From assembly GCA_942493245.1 (NCBI GenBank), contig OW818685.1:3410001-3474000 (forward strand): a stretch of DNA of 64,000 bases, given 5' to 3'. The position numbers and the translations under genes were made by a program. The first letter of the stretch is position 1. Each line of letters opens with the position of its first letter. Of this stretch, positions 52,547 to 61,905 are shown piece after piece. The notes under the pieces were generated by a model. It did not search any database. It saw nothing but the letters and a program-made list of their open reading frames with translations, and had not been told where the DNA came from. Source of the stretch: DAOPYU01 sp942493245. Lineage in GTDB: Bacteria > Sumerlaeota > Sumerlaeia > UBA8349.

Positions 52547-52648
52547 GTCTGACCTGAAGCGGGACACAGCGCGATGCGTCTCCCGGCAGGCCACCCGGTC
52601 TGCCCGTCCGTGACCCTTCTTTCCGGTTCGCACAAAGGAGCGCTCACC

Positions 52649-53620
52649 GTGACAGAAAAACCGCAGCCCTATCGCTATCTTTTCGGGCCGGTGCCTTCGC
52701 GCCGGATGGGATTGTCGCTTGGCGTGGACCTGATTCCCCCGAAAACGTGCAGTTACGATTGCCTCTATTGCCAACTGGGCCGCACAACCCACCACACGAT
52801 CGAACGGCGCGAGTGGGTGCCTCTGAAAGATGTCCTCGCGGAACTCGAGCGCTGGTATGCGTCGGGCGCCAAGGCCGACATCCTGACCCTGGCGGGATCG
52901 GGCGAACCCACGCTCCACACCGGGTTTGGCGAAGTTCTGCGCGCCATCAAACGCCTCGGTTCCATTCCGTGCGCGCTGCTGACCAATGGGTCGCTCCTGC
53001 ACCTGCCCGAAGTGCGCCGGGACGCCTGCGAAGCGTCCATTGTCAAAGTCACCCTCAGCGTGTCGAACGAAACCGACTGGCGCCGCATCCACCGTCCCGC
53101 GTCCGGCCTGCAATTCCGTGACACGCTCGGGGGCCTGCGCGACCTGCGTCAGGAATACAAGGGCGAACTCTGGATCGAGGTCATGCTGATGGGCGGGACG
53201 GGAACCGGCGTGGACATCCGCGAGTTGGCGGAATTCATCGTGCCCCTGCGCGCCGAGCGCGTTCAGATCAACACGCCCGTGCGTCCACCCGCCGATTCGG
53301 GGGTCTGCTGCCTGTCCGGCCAGGATCTGGAAAATATCGCCCGCCTGTTCGGTTCGCGCGCCGAGGTCATCGGACACTTCAAGGGAAAAGCGTCCTCGAC
53401 GACTCCCCTGAGCGACGAGGTCATTCTGGCGCTGGTTCTGCGCCACCCCTGCACTTCGTCCGATGTGGCCACCGCCCTGGGGCTTGAAACGTCCGATGCG
53501 GCGCGCCGGCTCGAACTGCTCACGCAAAGCGGGCAAGTCCGCGCGACCCTCTCGGCGGGTTCCTGCTATTACGGCTCGCCCGAGCCGTTCTCGCACCACA
53601 CCCCGGGAAAAACCCTGTAA
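52649..53620 (+). CDS. Radical SAM protein (COG0731-type Fe-S oxidoreductase)
   Basis: 323 residues. The 4Fe-4S cluster motif is CSYDCLYC with Cys34, Cys38 and Cys41, preceded by 'YLFGPVPSRRMGLSLGVDLIPPKT', the signature of a widespread family distantly related to wybutosine TYW1. 'LAGSGEPTLHTGF' is the glycine-rich SAM-binding strand. The C-terminal ~60 residues ('TSSDVATALGLETSDAARRLELL') form a winged-helix-like module. The substrate is unknown. A GTG at 52649 with AAAGGAG eight bases upstream is preferred to an ATG 75 bp earlier. Confidence 0.87.
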   Translation: MTEKPQPYRYLFGPVPSRRMGLSLGVDLIPPKTCSYDCLYCQLGRTTHHTIERREWVPLKDVLAELERWYASGAKADILTLAGSGEPTLHTGFGEVLRAIKRLGSIPCALLTNGSLLHLPEVRRDACEASIVKVTLSVSNETDWRRIHRPASGLQFRDTLGGLRDLRQEYKGELWIEVMLMGGTGTGVDIRELAEFIVPLRAERVQINTPVRPPADSGVCCLSGQDLENIARLFGSRAEVIGHFKGKASSTTPLSDEVILALVLRHPCTSSDVATALGLETSDAARRLELLTQSGQVRATLSAGSCYYGSPEPFSHHTPGKTL

Positions 53621-53659
53621 AGCCGGGGGTAACAGCGCCTATTTTCATGAATTCGGGGG

Positions 53660-53830
53660 AAGGATGCGACCCGGCGGCGGGCGTGATCCTTCAGGTTTCT
53701 GTCGCCCCTCCGGGGCTTGATCTTATTTTTTCGTTCTGTTCCGGGGGTTCCCTTCGGTCACCCCCGGCTGGCTTACAAGCCTGCGAAGCACCTGACCTTC
53801 GCCCCCTCCGGGGGCTGAAAACCTGATAAT
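53660..53830. repeat. Palindromic repeat cluster after the radical SAM gene
   Basis: Hairpin units in a row: CGCCCCTCCGGGGC (53703-53716), CCGGGGGT...ACCCCCGG (about 53740-53766) and GCCCCCTCCGGGGGC (53803-53817), the first and last differing by one or two bases. Same general style as the cluster at 8 kb. Confidence 0.7.
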
Positions 53831-53900
53831 TTGATCTCTTCCAATCCTTCAAACGTGAAGATGAAGAATCAAGGGCGGCGCGCTTGGGGTCAATAAAGCC

Positions 53901-53929
53901 TTGGCTTGCGGGGCGAAGGTGACTACAAT
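53901..53929 (+). promoter_or_regulatory. Probable promoter of the membrane protein gene
   Basis: TTGGCT (53901-53906), 17 bp, TACAAT (53924-53929), about 65 bp before the chosen ATG. Confidence 0.6.
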
Positions 53930-53994
53930 GCCCCCTTGTGCGCTTGGAAAAGCCGCATGGGTTCAGTCCTCTTCACGTTGCAGACAGCAGCCTC

Positions 53995-54627
53995 ATGCCC
54001 CCCATGCTTTCCTCCGTTGATCTCACCCTTCTGATTCCCGGTATCCTGCTTTGCCTGATGGGCTGGACGCTCTACTGGATCAGCCTGAACCTGACCGGCG
54101 GCCTCACAGGCTGCGTGGCTGGCGTGGCTGCCGTTTATCTGGCGGCGGGACTCCTGAAAGTAGATCCCAACACCATGGTCTGGCTGGTTCCCCTGGGCGG
54201 CGTGTGTGGCTTAGCCCTGGGGATTTTCTTCATGCGGGGCCTCCACCGTTTTCTCTTCTTCTTTGCCGGTTCCGCCCTGGGGCTGGCCGTCGGGGACCAA
54301 GCCTTCGGGTGGGCCACGCTCCATATCGAATCCGCCCAACTCAACCCCCTCCTCTGGCGGGCGGGGTGCGCAATTCTCTGTTCGCTGGCGGGCGGGATCA
54401 TCCTCCTGTGGGGGTCGCGCTGGCTGGTCACGCTGGCCACTGCCGTTGCGGGTTCGCTTCTGATCGTCCTGTCCGTGAACGATCCGTTGTTTCTACTCGC
54501 GCTCGCTCCCCTGATTCCCACCTCTTTCCTTTTTCAGATGGGGGTGCTCCGCCGCCTCCTGCCCGACCCGGCGCGGCGAACCGAAATTGAAGAAGAATAC
54601 GAAGAATATCCCGAAAACCGCCGTTGA
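53995..54627 (+). CDS. Multi-pass membrane protein (DUF4203/TMEM198-like)
   Basis: 210 residues with about seven hydrophobic helices and small-residue-rich loops ('LTGGLTGCVAGVAAVYLAAGLL', 'GGVCGLALGIFFMRGLHRFLFFFAGSALGLAVG', 'AGCAILCSLAGGIILLWG') split by short polar turns. The C-terminus is charged (EIEEEYEEYPENRR). The pattern resembles DUF4203 proteins, whose function is unknown. A GTG at 53938 is also in frame but would sit almost on the predicted transcription start. No clear RBS precedes either ATG (53995, 54004). The stop codon lies at the edge of a long inverted repeat. Confidence 0.65.
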   Translation: MPPMLSSVDLTLLIPGILLCLMGWTLYWISLNLTGGLTGCVAGVAAVYLAAGLLKVDPNTMVWLVPLGGVCGLALGIFFMRGLHRFLFFFAGSALGLAVGDQAFGWATLHIESAQLNPLLWRAGCAILCSLAGGIILLWGSRWLVTLATAVAGSLLIVLSVNDPLFLLALAPLIPTSFLFQMGVLRRLLPDPARRTEIEEEYEEYPENRR

Positions 54628-54842
54628 GCGCCAACGGCGCGATCTTTACCAGCCTGGGGCATCACCCAACGAAAACCGACTTGTTTATTTCAGTAAGGGC
54701 TGAGAGCCACGTTCTGTTCAGCCGTTTAGCCCCTTTTCATAGTTCGGGCCTTCAGCCCTTATAAAGAAGGGACATCTAACCTGGGGCGACGCTGCGCTTG
54801 CCCCAGGCTGGTATCAATCCGCGCCGTTGGCGCTCAACTGCG
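54621..54842. repeat. Long inverted repeat (about 40-bp arms) flanking REP-like hairpins
   Basis: The left arm (54621-54661) carries TTGAGCGCCAACGGCGCG and then ACCAGCCTGGGGCA. The right arm (54798-54842) is its reverse complement, TGCCCCAGGCTGGT...CGCGCCGTTGGCGCTCAA. Between them lie AAGGGCTGA / TTCAGCCCTT and other smaller hairpins. The left arm begins within the stop codon of the membrane protein gene. Confidence 0.85.
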
Positions 54843-54879
54843 GTTTTTATAGACCGTGTTCTTCCGGATCAAAAAGAGA

Positions 54880-54918
54880 GGACGGGGCCTCACAATCGAG
54901 ACCCCGTCCCCGTTTTTT
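54880..54918. terminator. Bidirectional terminator between the membrane protein gene and glnN
   Basis: GGACGGGGCCTC / GAGACCCCGTCC (one mismatch) is followed on the plus strand by CCGTTTTTT and on the minus strand by TCTCTTTTT. It serves the convergent genes on both sides. Confidence 0.88.
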
Positions 54919-54967
54919 CCCCAGTGAGACTTCCGGAGGGGTGTCCCCCCACCGCTTGTCCGTCCGA

Positions 54968-57169
54968 TCAATAGATCCAGAGCAGTTCGCGGTACTTCGG
55001 CATCGGCCACAACGCATCGTCCACGTACTGTTCGAGTTCGTCGGCGGCGCTACGGCACTCGGACATCAACGGCAGAACCGAGTTGCGGTACATTTTGGCC
55101 TTTTCGAGCGGCGTGCCTTTCGATTCGTCGGCGCGCGTGCGGATATCGTCGAGAGCCTTGAGGTTGCGCTTGAGGGCCGAGACGTTGCGCGTCAACACGT
55201 CCAGAAGCGACTTCTGCGCCGAGACATCCACGTCTTCGCCCATCGCCGCGCGCAACGAAAGAACCGAGTCGGCCACCTGTTTCTGGTAGTCGAGCGCAAC
55301 GGGCAGGATCAGCGTACGGCCGATGCTCGCGGTCAACTGCGCTTCGATGGAAATCGTCGTCGAATAGCTTTCGAGCAGGATTTCCTGACGCGAGTACACC
55401 TCGCGCTCGCTCAACACCTTGTTGCGCGTGAAGATCTCGACGATCTCCTTGTCGGTAAAACGCTCAAGGGCATCCACGGCGTTGCGCAGGTTGGGCAGAC
55501 CGCGCTTGCCCGCTTCGATCGTCCACTCGGCGCTGTAGTTGTCGCCATTGAAGATGATCGGCTTGTGCTCGGTGAAATACTTCGCGAGCAGTTTCTGGAT
55601 CACGCTGTTCAGATCGCTGCCCTTCTTGTCGAGTTCCTTCTCGAAGTCGGTGGCGATCTCATCGAGCGCCGCCGCTACTGCCGTATTGATGGCGATATTG
55701 GCCGGCGCAACCGTCTGGCTGGAACCCACCGCGCGGAACTCGAACCGGTTGCCCGTGAACGCGAACGGCGACGTGCGGTTGCGGTCCGAGGCATCCTTGG
55801 GCAGCGGGGGCAACGTCGTCACGCCCACCTTCAGAACGCCACCCTTCACGCCCTTGAATTTCTTTCCCGAAACGATGGACTCGACCACTTCGGCCAGCAG
55901 ATCGCCCAGATAGACCGACAGAATGGCGGGCGGCGCTTCGTGCGCGCCCAGACGGTGATCGTTGGCCGCCGAAGCCACCGAAATCCGGATAGCCGTGCCG
56001 TATTTGTGAACCGCGCGCAACACGGCGGCCAGGAAGACCAGGAACTGGGCGTTGTCCTGCGGGGTTTCACCCGGATCGAGCAGGTTGTTGCCTTCCGAGT
56101 CGCACATGGACCAGTTGTTGTGTTTGCCACTGCCATTCACACCCTTGAAGGGTTTTTCGTGCAGGAGGCAGACCAGCCCGTGCTCTTCGGCCGTGGCACG
56201 CAGGGTTTCCATGACCAGCATGTTGTGGTCGCACCCCACGTTGGCCGCTTCGAAAACCGGCGCGATTTCAAACTGCGCGGGCGCCACTTCGTTGTGACGC
56301 GTCTTGACCGGAATGCCCAGTTGGAACAGTTTATACTCGGCGTCGGCCATGAAAGCCAGCACACGGCTGCGGATCGCGCCGAAATAGTGGTCGCTCATCT
56401 CCTGGCCCTTGGGAGGCTTGGAACCATAAAGCGTGCGGCCGGCATTGATCAGGTCGGGACGCTGCAAGAAGAGGCGTTTGTCCACGAGAAAGTATTCCTG
56501 CTCGGGACCCACCGTGGTGTTGACGAAGGCCGAGTTCCTGTTGAAAAGCCGCAGGATGCGCATGGCCTGAGTGGACAGCGCCTCGATGGAACGCAGAAGC
56601 GGCGTCTTGCGGTCGAGCGCTTCGCCCGTGTAGGAACAGAAAGCCGTCGGGATGCAAAGCGTGCGGCCATTGGGGCTTTCCAGAATGAACGCGGGCGACG
56701 TGGGATCCCACGCCGTATAACCGCGCGCCTCGAACGTGGCGCGAATGCCGCCCGAGGGGAAGGACGAGGCGTCCGGTTCACCCTGGATCAGCATCTTGCC
56801 CGAAAATTCCGTGATGATGTGGCCATCGGAAGTCGGCGTAATGAAAGAGTCGTGTTTCTCGGCCGTCAGGCCAGTCATGGGCTGGAACCAGTGCGTGTAG
56901 TGCGTGGCGCCCAGTTCGAGCGCCCAGTCTTTCATGGCGTTGGCGATCGCGTCGGCCATGGTCAGATCCAACGGTTTACGCTCGCGGATGGACTGCAGGA
57001 ACGCTCTGTAGATGGGCTTCGGAAGCCTTTCGCGCAGGGCGCGTTCCCCAAAAACAAACCGCCCGTAGATTTCCGAGAGCGGTTTCTTCATGTAATCAAT
57101 ATCCACCTTGACCGGCTGGGTGTTGGCAATCTGATCAATCGCCTCTTTCCTGTAATTGACCTTACTCAT
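54968..57169 (-). CDS. glnN: Glutamine synthetase type III
   Basis: 733 residues, the size of GSIII enzymes rather than GSI (~450). Hallmarks: 'THYTHWFQPMTGLTAEKHDSF', 'GEPDASSFPSGGIRATFEARGYTAWDPTSPAFI', 'VGPEQEYFLVDKRLF', 'RHNEVAPAQFEIAPVFE' and 'FKGVNGSGKHNNWSM'. It makes glutamine from glutamate, ammonia and ATP in the cytoplasm as a dodecamer. The ATG at 57169 has GGAGGAG ten bases upstream; the frame continues upstream without similarity. No PII or NtrC genes are near. Confidence 0.96.
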   Translation of the reverse strand: MSKVNYRKEAIDQIANTQPVKVDIDYMKKPLSEIYGRFVFGERALRERLPKPIYRAFLQSIRERKPLDLTMADAIANAMKDWALELGATHYTHWFQPMTGLTAEKHDSFITPTSDGHIITEFSGKMLIQGEPDASSFPSGGIRATFEARGYTAWDPTSPAFILESPNGRTLCIPTAFCSYTGEALDRKTPLLRSIEALSTQAMRILRLFNRNSAFVNTTVGPEQEYFLVDKRLFLQRPDLINAGRTLYGSKPPKGQEMSDHYFGAIRSRVLAFMADAEYKLFQLGIPVKTRHNEVAPAQFEIAPVFEAANVGCDHNMLVMETLRATAEEHGLVCLLHEKPFKGVNGSGKHNNWSMCDSEGNNLLDPGETPQDNAQFLVFLAAVLRAVHKYGTAIRISVASAANDHRLGAHEAPPAILSVYLGDLLAEVVESIVSGKKFKGVKGGVLKVGVTTLPPLPKDASDRNRTSPFAFTGNRFEFRAVGSSQTVAPANIAINTAVAAALDEIATDFEKELDKKGSDLNSVIQKLLAKYFTEHKPIIFNGDNYSAEWTIEAGKRGLPNLRNAVDALERFTDKEIVEIFTRNKVLSEREVYSRQEILLESYSTTISIEAQLTASIGRTLILPVALDYQKQVADSVLSLRAAMGEDVDVSAQKSLLDVLTRNVSALKRNLKALDDIRTRADESKGTPLEKAKMYRNSVLPLMSECRSAADELEQYVDDALWPMPKYRELLWIY

Positions 57170-58019
57170 CTGGTTTTCTCCTCCCTGATTTCTCTTGAGC
57201 CTTGCCCGATGAAAGCTCGAAGACCTTGATGGCGAACCTCTCACCATTCTTTCGACCGACAGGAACCGGGAAACCCTTCACAAAGTTCCAGACGGTTTGA
57301 CACGACCGATTGCTTTCTTGTTACTTGAACTTACTCCCCGCCCACCCAACACTCAATTAAAATACAACAACGCACCCTTTCCTCCGCGATTCCCGTTCAA
57401 AGGCGTTTGGGTTCACCCCCACCAAACTACCCAGCGCTTCGTGCCCCCACACTTGCGGGGGGGAAATCGTGTGGAGACACGAAGCGTGGCGTCATGGCCT
57501 GGTCCCAGTTCCAGTCCATGAGAGATCCGCAGAAGACCGTCCTTCCTCAACCCGTTCTATTGATCCATCCAAGGCTGCATCCGATCACAGCCAGACCTTC
57601 CATCTTCAACACCCATTTCCCTAGCAATTGAGATGCCAGAGAGAGTATCTGGAAGCGAATGACTGATATTCAATGTCTTACAATCGAATCTAAGCGATAT
57701 GGACAAAACCAGAACCTACACGCCGGTAGGAGTCTGGCAAAACGCCCTACAAAAATGTAGGAGTAGAGGTGAAACTTTTACCACCCAACAGCCCAACGAA
57801 GAAGGGGATTTCGAATGGGTCCCATTTTTGAGTCCCTGCCGGAACGCAAACCGAAAGGCGTTTCCGCCCCGGATCATAAAGATTCTTTGGGATAACGGCT
57901 ATAGGGCTTATGGACAAATCCCTCTCGGGCCAAAAGAAAAACGCGGCGACACGCGCCTCTGCGCCTGCCACCGCGTTGGGATCCTTTGGGCCAGAATCCC
58001 CGGCCACAGCCTCTTTTGC
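57170..58019. other. Intergenic region between glnN and pyrG
   Basis: 850 bp without a supportable gene. An inverted repeat CGCTTCGTG (57435-57443) / CACGAAGCG (57478-57486) encloses a C/G-rich stretch. No convincing promoter for glnN and no terminator for pyrG were identified. Open frames of 60-130 codons have atypical, low-complexity translations. Confidence 0.5.
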
Positions 58020-59645
58020 TTATTCGCCTGCCTCTGCCGCACAAGCAGCATGTTGCTTGGAAGCAGCCACAAACTCCCGAAACAGCGGATGCGGTGTGAG
58101 GGGACGGGACTTGAACTCCGGGTGGAACTGACAGGCCACAAACCACGGATGATCGGGAATCTCGATGATCTCGACCAGCTTCGAATCAAGTGTCGTACCC
58201 GCCAGCAGCAATCCCTGCTTGACAAACTCCTCGCGGAACCGGTTGTTGACTTCGTAACGGTGGCGGTGGCGCTCGGAAATCTGATCCACCCCATAGGCTC
58301 GATAAGCCTTCGAAGCCAGATTCAACTGGCAGGAATAAGCGCCCAGCCGCATGGTCCCCCCCAGGGAGGTGATGGATTTCTGCGTGGCCAACAGGTCTAT
58401 CACGGGGTAGGGCGTATCGCTGTCGAATTCCGTGCTGTTGGCGTCTTTCATCCCCGCCACATCGCGGGCAAACTCGATGAGCGCGCACTGCATCCCCAGG
58501 CAGATGCCGAAGAAAGGAACGCGATTCTCGCGCGCCCAGCGGACCGCGCGAATCTTGCCTTCGATACCCCGCATGCCAAATCCCCCGGGAATCAGAATCC
58601 CGTGCAGATCGCCCAGGGTCTCCTCAATGTTTTTCTCGTCAAGCAGTTCCGAGTCCAGGCGCTTGAGGTCCAATTCGACATCATTGGCGATGGCTCCGTG
58701 ACGCAACGACTCGTAGATGCTCTTGTAGGCATCCTGCAACTCGATGTACTTGCCCACCACGCCAATCCGGACCTTGCCGCTACAGGATTTGGCGCGCTCG
58801 ACCATCGAGGTCCACCCCGCCAGGTCCGCTTCCATCCGCTTGTTCAGACCCAGTTTTTTCATGATCGTGGTGTCAATGCCCTGCTCGGCCAGGCGCAGGG
58901 GAATCTCATAGATCTCGGGCACATCCACGGCTTCAAAGACGCAATCGGCCCCGACATTGCAGAACAGGGCGATCTTGGCGCGGTTGCCCTCGCCGATATG
59001 CCCACCGCTGCGGCAGATCAGGATATCGGGCTGAATCCCGATTTCGCGCAACTCGCGCACCGAGTGCTGCGTCGGCTTCGTCTTCACTTCCCCCGCCGCG
59101 CTCAGGTACGGCAACAGGGTCAAGTGGACATAGAGCACGTTCTCGCGCCCGATGTCGTAGGGCATCTGGCGCAGGGCCTCGAGGAACGGCTGCCCCTCGA
59201 TGTCGCCGACCGTTCCGCCGATTTCCGTGAGAATTACATCGTACACATCGTGATCGGCCAGGCGCAGGATGCGGCTCTTGATTTCATCCGTGATGTGGGG
59301 AATCACCTGAACGGTACTGCCCAGATAGTCGCCGTGGCGTTCCTTGTTGATGACCGACTGATAGATCTGTCCGGTGGTGATATTGTTGTCCCGCGACATG
59401 GTGGACGTGGTGAAGCGCTCATAGTGACCCAGATCCAGGTCGGTCTCCGTGCCATCGTCGGTCACATAGACCTCCCCGTGCTGGAAGGGGCTCATAGTAC
59501 CCGGATCTACATTTATGTAGGGGTCGATTTTCTGAAGCGTCACCCGTAACCCGTGCGCCTCCAATAAATTAGCAATGGAAGCGGCCGCGATGCCTTTCCC
59601 CAGGGAAGACACCACGCCACCCGTGATAAAAATGAACTTCGTCAT
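58020..59645 (-). CDS. pyrG: CTP synthase
   Basis: 541 residues. Aminates UTP to CTP with glutamine. The synthetase domain starts MTKFIFITGGVVSSLGKGI (P-loop) and includes 'PYINVDPGTMSPFQHGEVYVTDDGTETDLDLGHYERF' features. The C-terminal class I amidotransferase has 'GICLGMQ' (catalytic Cys) and 'CQFHPEFKSRP' (His/Glu). The ATG at 59645 follows GGAGGAAAATCGAAAAC; the frame is open ten codons further up. Confidence 0.97.
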   Translation of the reverse strand: MTKFIFITGGVVSSLGKGIAAASIANLLEAHGLRVTLQKIDPYINVDPGTMSPFQHGEVYVTDDGTETDLDLGHYERFTTSTMSRDNNITTGQIYQSVINKERHGDYLGSTVQVIPHITDEIKSRILRLADHDVYDVILTEIGGTVGDIEGQPFLEALRQMPYDIGRENVLYVHLTLLPYLSAAGEVKTKPTQHSVRELREIGIQPDILICRSGGHIGEGNRAKIALFCNVGADCVFEAVDVPEIYEIPLRLAEQGIDTTIMKKLGLNKRMEADLAGWTSMVERAKSCSGKVRIGVVGKYIELQDAYKSIYESLRHGAIANDVELDLKRLDSELLDEKNIEETLGDLHGILIPGGFGMRGIEGKIRAVRWARENRVPFFGICLGMQCALIEFARDVAGMKDANSTEFDSDTPYPVIDLLATQKSITSLGGTMRLGAYSCQLNLASKAYRAYGVDQISERHRHRYEVNNRFREEFVKQGLLLAGTTLDSKLVEIIEIPDHPWFVACQFHPEFKSRPLTPHPLFREFVAASKQHAACAAEAGE

Positions 59646-59784
59646 GTTTTCGATTTTCCTCCTGCGGGATGCCAAATCAAAACTCTCAGCAGGGCCCTAC
59701 TATATTCGACTCGGGGGGGGAGATGCCAGAAGATTTTCAGGTTGTTTTCAATGACAGTCTTTCTTGCCAAGGGGGTTTTCCTGC

Positions 59785-59813
59785 TTGCGCCCGCCAAGTG
59801 GCTTGCATACAAT
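59785..59813 (+). promoter_or_regulatory. Probable promoter of rnhB
   Basis: TTGCGC (59785-59790), 17 bp, TACAAT (59808-59813). The leader then has CAGGCCG-TG-CGGGCTG followed by TTTTTT (59820-59841), which could act as an attenuator. Confidence 0.6.
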
Positions 59814-59878
59814 AATCGGGCAGGCCGTGCGGGCTGTTTTTTCTCAAGAGTCAGGGGCCTTTCGCCCCCGAGGTTTTA

Positions 59879-60691
59879 ATGGCCAGAAACACGGCGGCGA
59901 CAGAACGAGCGGAAATTCTCAGACGTTTCGACGAGACGCGCTTGCGCGAGGCTGGGGCGCAGGTACTGGCGGGAGTGGATGAAGCGGGCCGAGGCGCGCT
60001 GGCCGGTCCCGTGGTGGTCGGGGTCGTTGCGCTTGACGCCAAGATTCTCTTTGAGGGTCTCGACGATTCCAAACAACTGAGCGAAGCGCGGCGTGAGGCG
60101 CTCTTCCCGATCATCTGTGAACAGGCCCAGGGGGTCGCCATCGGCTGGGCCACGGCGGAGGAAGTGGATCGGCTCAATGTGCTCGCGGCCACCCTGCTCG
60201 CGGCCCGGCGCGCCCTGGACGTTCTGCCCGTGCGCCCTCAACTGGTCTTGACCGACTACCTGAAGATCCAGGGATTGGATCAGCCGGTCGAGCCGCTGGT
60301 CAAAGGCGACTCGCGTTCACAGGCCATCGCGGCGGCCTCGGTCGTGGCCAAAGTCACACGCGACCGCTGGATGCGCCAGTACGACGCCGAGTATCCCGAA
60401 TACGGATTTGCCGGGCATAAAGGGTACGGCGCTCAAACGCACCTGGAAGTCCTCGAACGCGAAGGGTCTTCGACCTTGCACCGGCATTCCTTTCGTGGCG
60501 TGGATTGGTTCGACCGTGAGTACCGAATTTCCCGGTCGCTCGGCCATCTGCTCGAAACCCTTCCGGCGGAAGGGATGGACGAGACGGAAAGCCGGGACCG
60601 ATGGCTGAGCGTGGGTTACGCTTTGCCGGAATATGAAGAGCGTCTTTTTCAGCAGGCGCTCCGGCAGCAAATCGCCAGACAAGATCCGTGA
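59879..60691 (+). CDS. rnhB: Ribonuclease HII
   Basis: 270 residues. Removes ribonucleotides from DNA-RNA hybrids. The acidic catalytic set is readable: Asp34 and Glu35 in 'GVDEAGRG', Asp126 in 'LVLTDYLK' and Asp162 in 'KVTRDRWM', plus 'KGDSRSQAIAAASVVAK'. After the usual end ('HRHSFRGVDWF') there is an extra ~55-residue tail ending 'EERLFQQALRQQIARQDP', longer than in E. coli RnhB. The ATG at 59879 follows CGAGGTTTTA. Confidence 0.95.
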   Translation: MARNTAATERAEILRRFDETRLREAGAQVLAGVDEAGRGALAGPVVVGVVALDAKILFEGLDDSKQLSEARREALFPIICEQAQGVAIGWATAEEVDRLNVLAATLLAARRALDVLPVRPQLVLTDYLKIQGLDQPVEPLVKGDSRSQAIAAASVVAKVTRDRWMRQYDAEYPEYGFAGHKGYGAQTHLEVLEREGSSTLHRHSFRGVDWFDREYRISRSLGHLLETLPAEGMDETESRDRWLSVGYALPEYEERLFQQALRQQIARQDP

Positions 60692-60748
60692 CAAGGTACT
60701 TGAACAATCGTACCCCCATTCTTCACCCGAGGAGGCGCCACTTCAATC

Positions 60749-61855
60749 ATGCTGGAACAAAGCCCATCCAATCTTTCCGAATCAAGACCCGCAGACGAAA
60801 TGCCCTACAAAATGTCCGTGCTGTTGCGGACCATGCTGGAACAAGGCGCCTCGGACCTGCACCTGGCCGCCGGCCGTCCGCCCGTGTACCGTCTGCACGG
60901 CAAGTTGCAGGATGTCGAGGGGCCGAATCTCTCCCCCTCTTTTACGCAGCGGCTTGTTTATTCCGTCCTGAGCGATGTACAGAAGCGGATCTTCGAAGAG
61001 CATCACGATCTGGACTTTGCTCTGGGTATCTCGGGGCTGGGCCGTTTCCGCGTCAACGTCCACATGCAACGCGGCACGGTGGCCGCCGCCTTCCGAGCCA
61101 TTCCGCAACACATCAAGACCTTCGAGGAACTCCACCTGCCCAAAGAAGTCCTTTCGACGCTCTGTGGCCGCCCAGTGGGGTTCATCCTGGTTACGGGCCC
61201 AACCGGATCGGGCAAGTCCACCACGCTGGCCTCGATGATCAGTTATATCAACCTGAATGTGGACAAACACATCATCACCGTGGAAGACCCGATCGAGTAC
61301 CTGCACCCGCACCAGAAGAGCCTGGTGGAACAGCGCGAGGTACACGAGGACACAGAGAGTTTCTCGGAGGCGCTCAAGTACGCGTTGCGCCAGGACCCGG
61401 ACATCCTGATGATCGGTGAAATGCGCGATATGGAGACGATTCAGGCGGCCCTGACTGCCGCCGAAACGGGCCACCTGGTTTTCTCGACCCTGCACACTCC
61501 CGATGTCGTGCAAACCTGCGACCGTATCATTGACGTTTTTCCGCCTCATCAACAGGAGCAGGTCCGAGTCCAGCTGGCGGGCGTACTCGAGGGTATTCTG
61601 GCGCAGAAACTGGTGCCTTCGCTCTACGGCGGCCGCGAGTGCGCGCTGGAAATCCTGCTGGCCACCGACGCCGTGCGCAACCAGCTTCGTGAAAACATGA
61701 CGCCGCAGCTCTACTCGACCATTCAGGCGAACCTGAAACTCGGCATGATGACCATGGACCGTTCGCTGCTGAACCTCTACCAGGCGGGCCGGATCAGCAA
61801 ACAGGTGATGCTGTCGAACGCCAAGAAACCCGATGATATTCTGACACGGGCGTGA
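60749..61855 (+). CDS. pilT: Type IV pilus retraction ATPase PilT/PilU-like
   Basis: 368 residues. The N-terminal domain has 'LLRTMLEQGASDLHLAAGRPPVYRLHG'. The ATPase core has Walker A GPTGSGKST at 150-158, 'ITVEDPIEYLHPHQKSLVEQREV', the Asp/His boxes 'QDPDILMIGEMRD' and 'HLVFSTLHT', and 'QQEQVRVQLAGVLEGILAQKLVP'. Hexameric motor that depolymerises type IV pili. The C-terminal AIRNLIRE-type helix of PilT is not obvious, so PilU is possible. No pil operon is adjacent. GAGGAGG lies upstream of the ATG but at a long spacing. Confidence 0.93.
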   Translation: MLEQSPSNLSESRPADEMPYKMSVLLRTMLEQGASDLHLAAGRPPVYRLHGKLQDVEGPNLSPSFTQRLVYSVLSDVQKRIFEEHHDLDFALGISGLGRFRVNVHMQRGTVAAAFRAIPQHIKTFEELHLPKEVLSTLCGRPVGFILVTGPTGSGKSTTLASMISYINLNVDKHIITVEDPIEYLHPHQKSLVEQREVHEDTESFSEALKYALRQDPDILMIGEMRDMETIQAALTAAETGHLVFSTLHTPDVVQTCDRIIDVFPPHQQEQVRVQLAGVLEGILAQKLVPSLYGGRECALEILLATDAVRNQLRENMTPQLYSTIQANLKLGMMTMDRSLLNLYQAGRISKQVMLSNAKKPDDILTRA

Positions 61856-61905
61856 TAGGATATATCCCAGTAGGGTACCCCGTCCGGACGGGAGGAGACT
61901 GACCG

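Noticed and set aside
57298..57316. Possible -24/-12 (sigma-54) promoter TGACAC...TTGCTT near glnN
   Set aside because: It is on the plus strand, opposite to glnN, has Gly-to-Ala at the GG and the spacing is one base too long.
57747..58007. 86-codon minus-strand frame downstream of pyrG
   Set aside because: No similarity or RBS visible; composition matches non-coding sequence.
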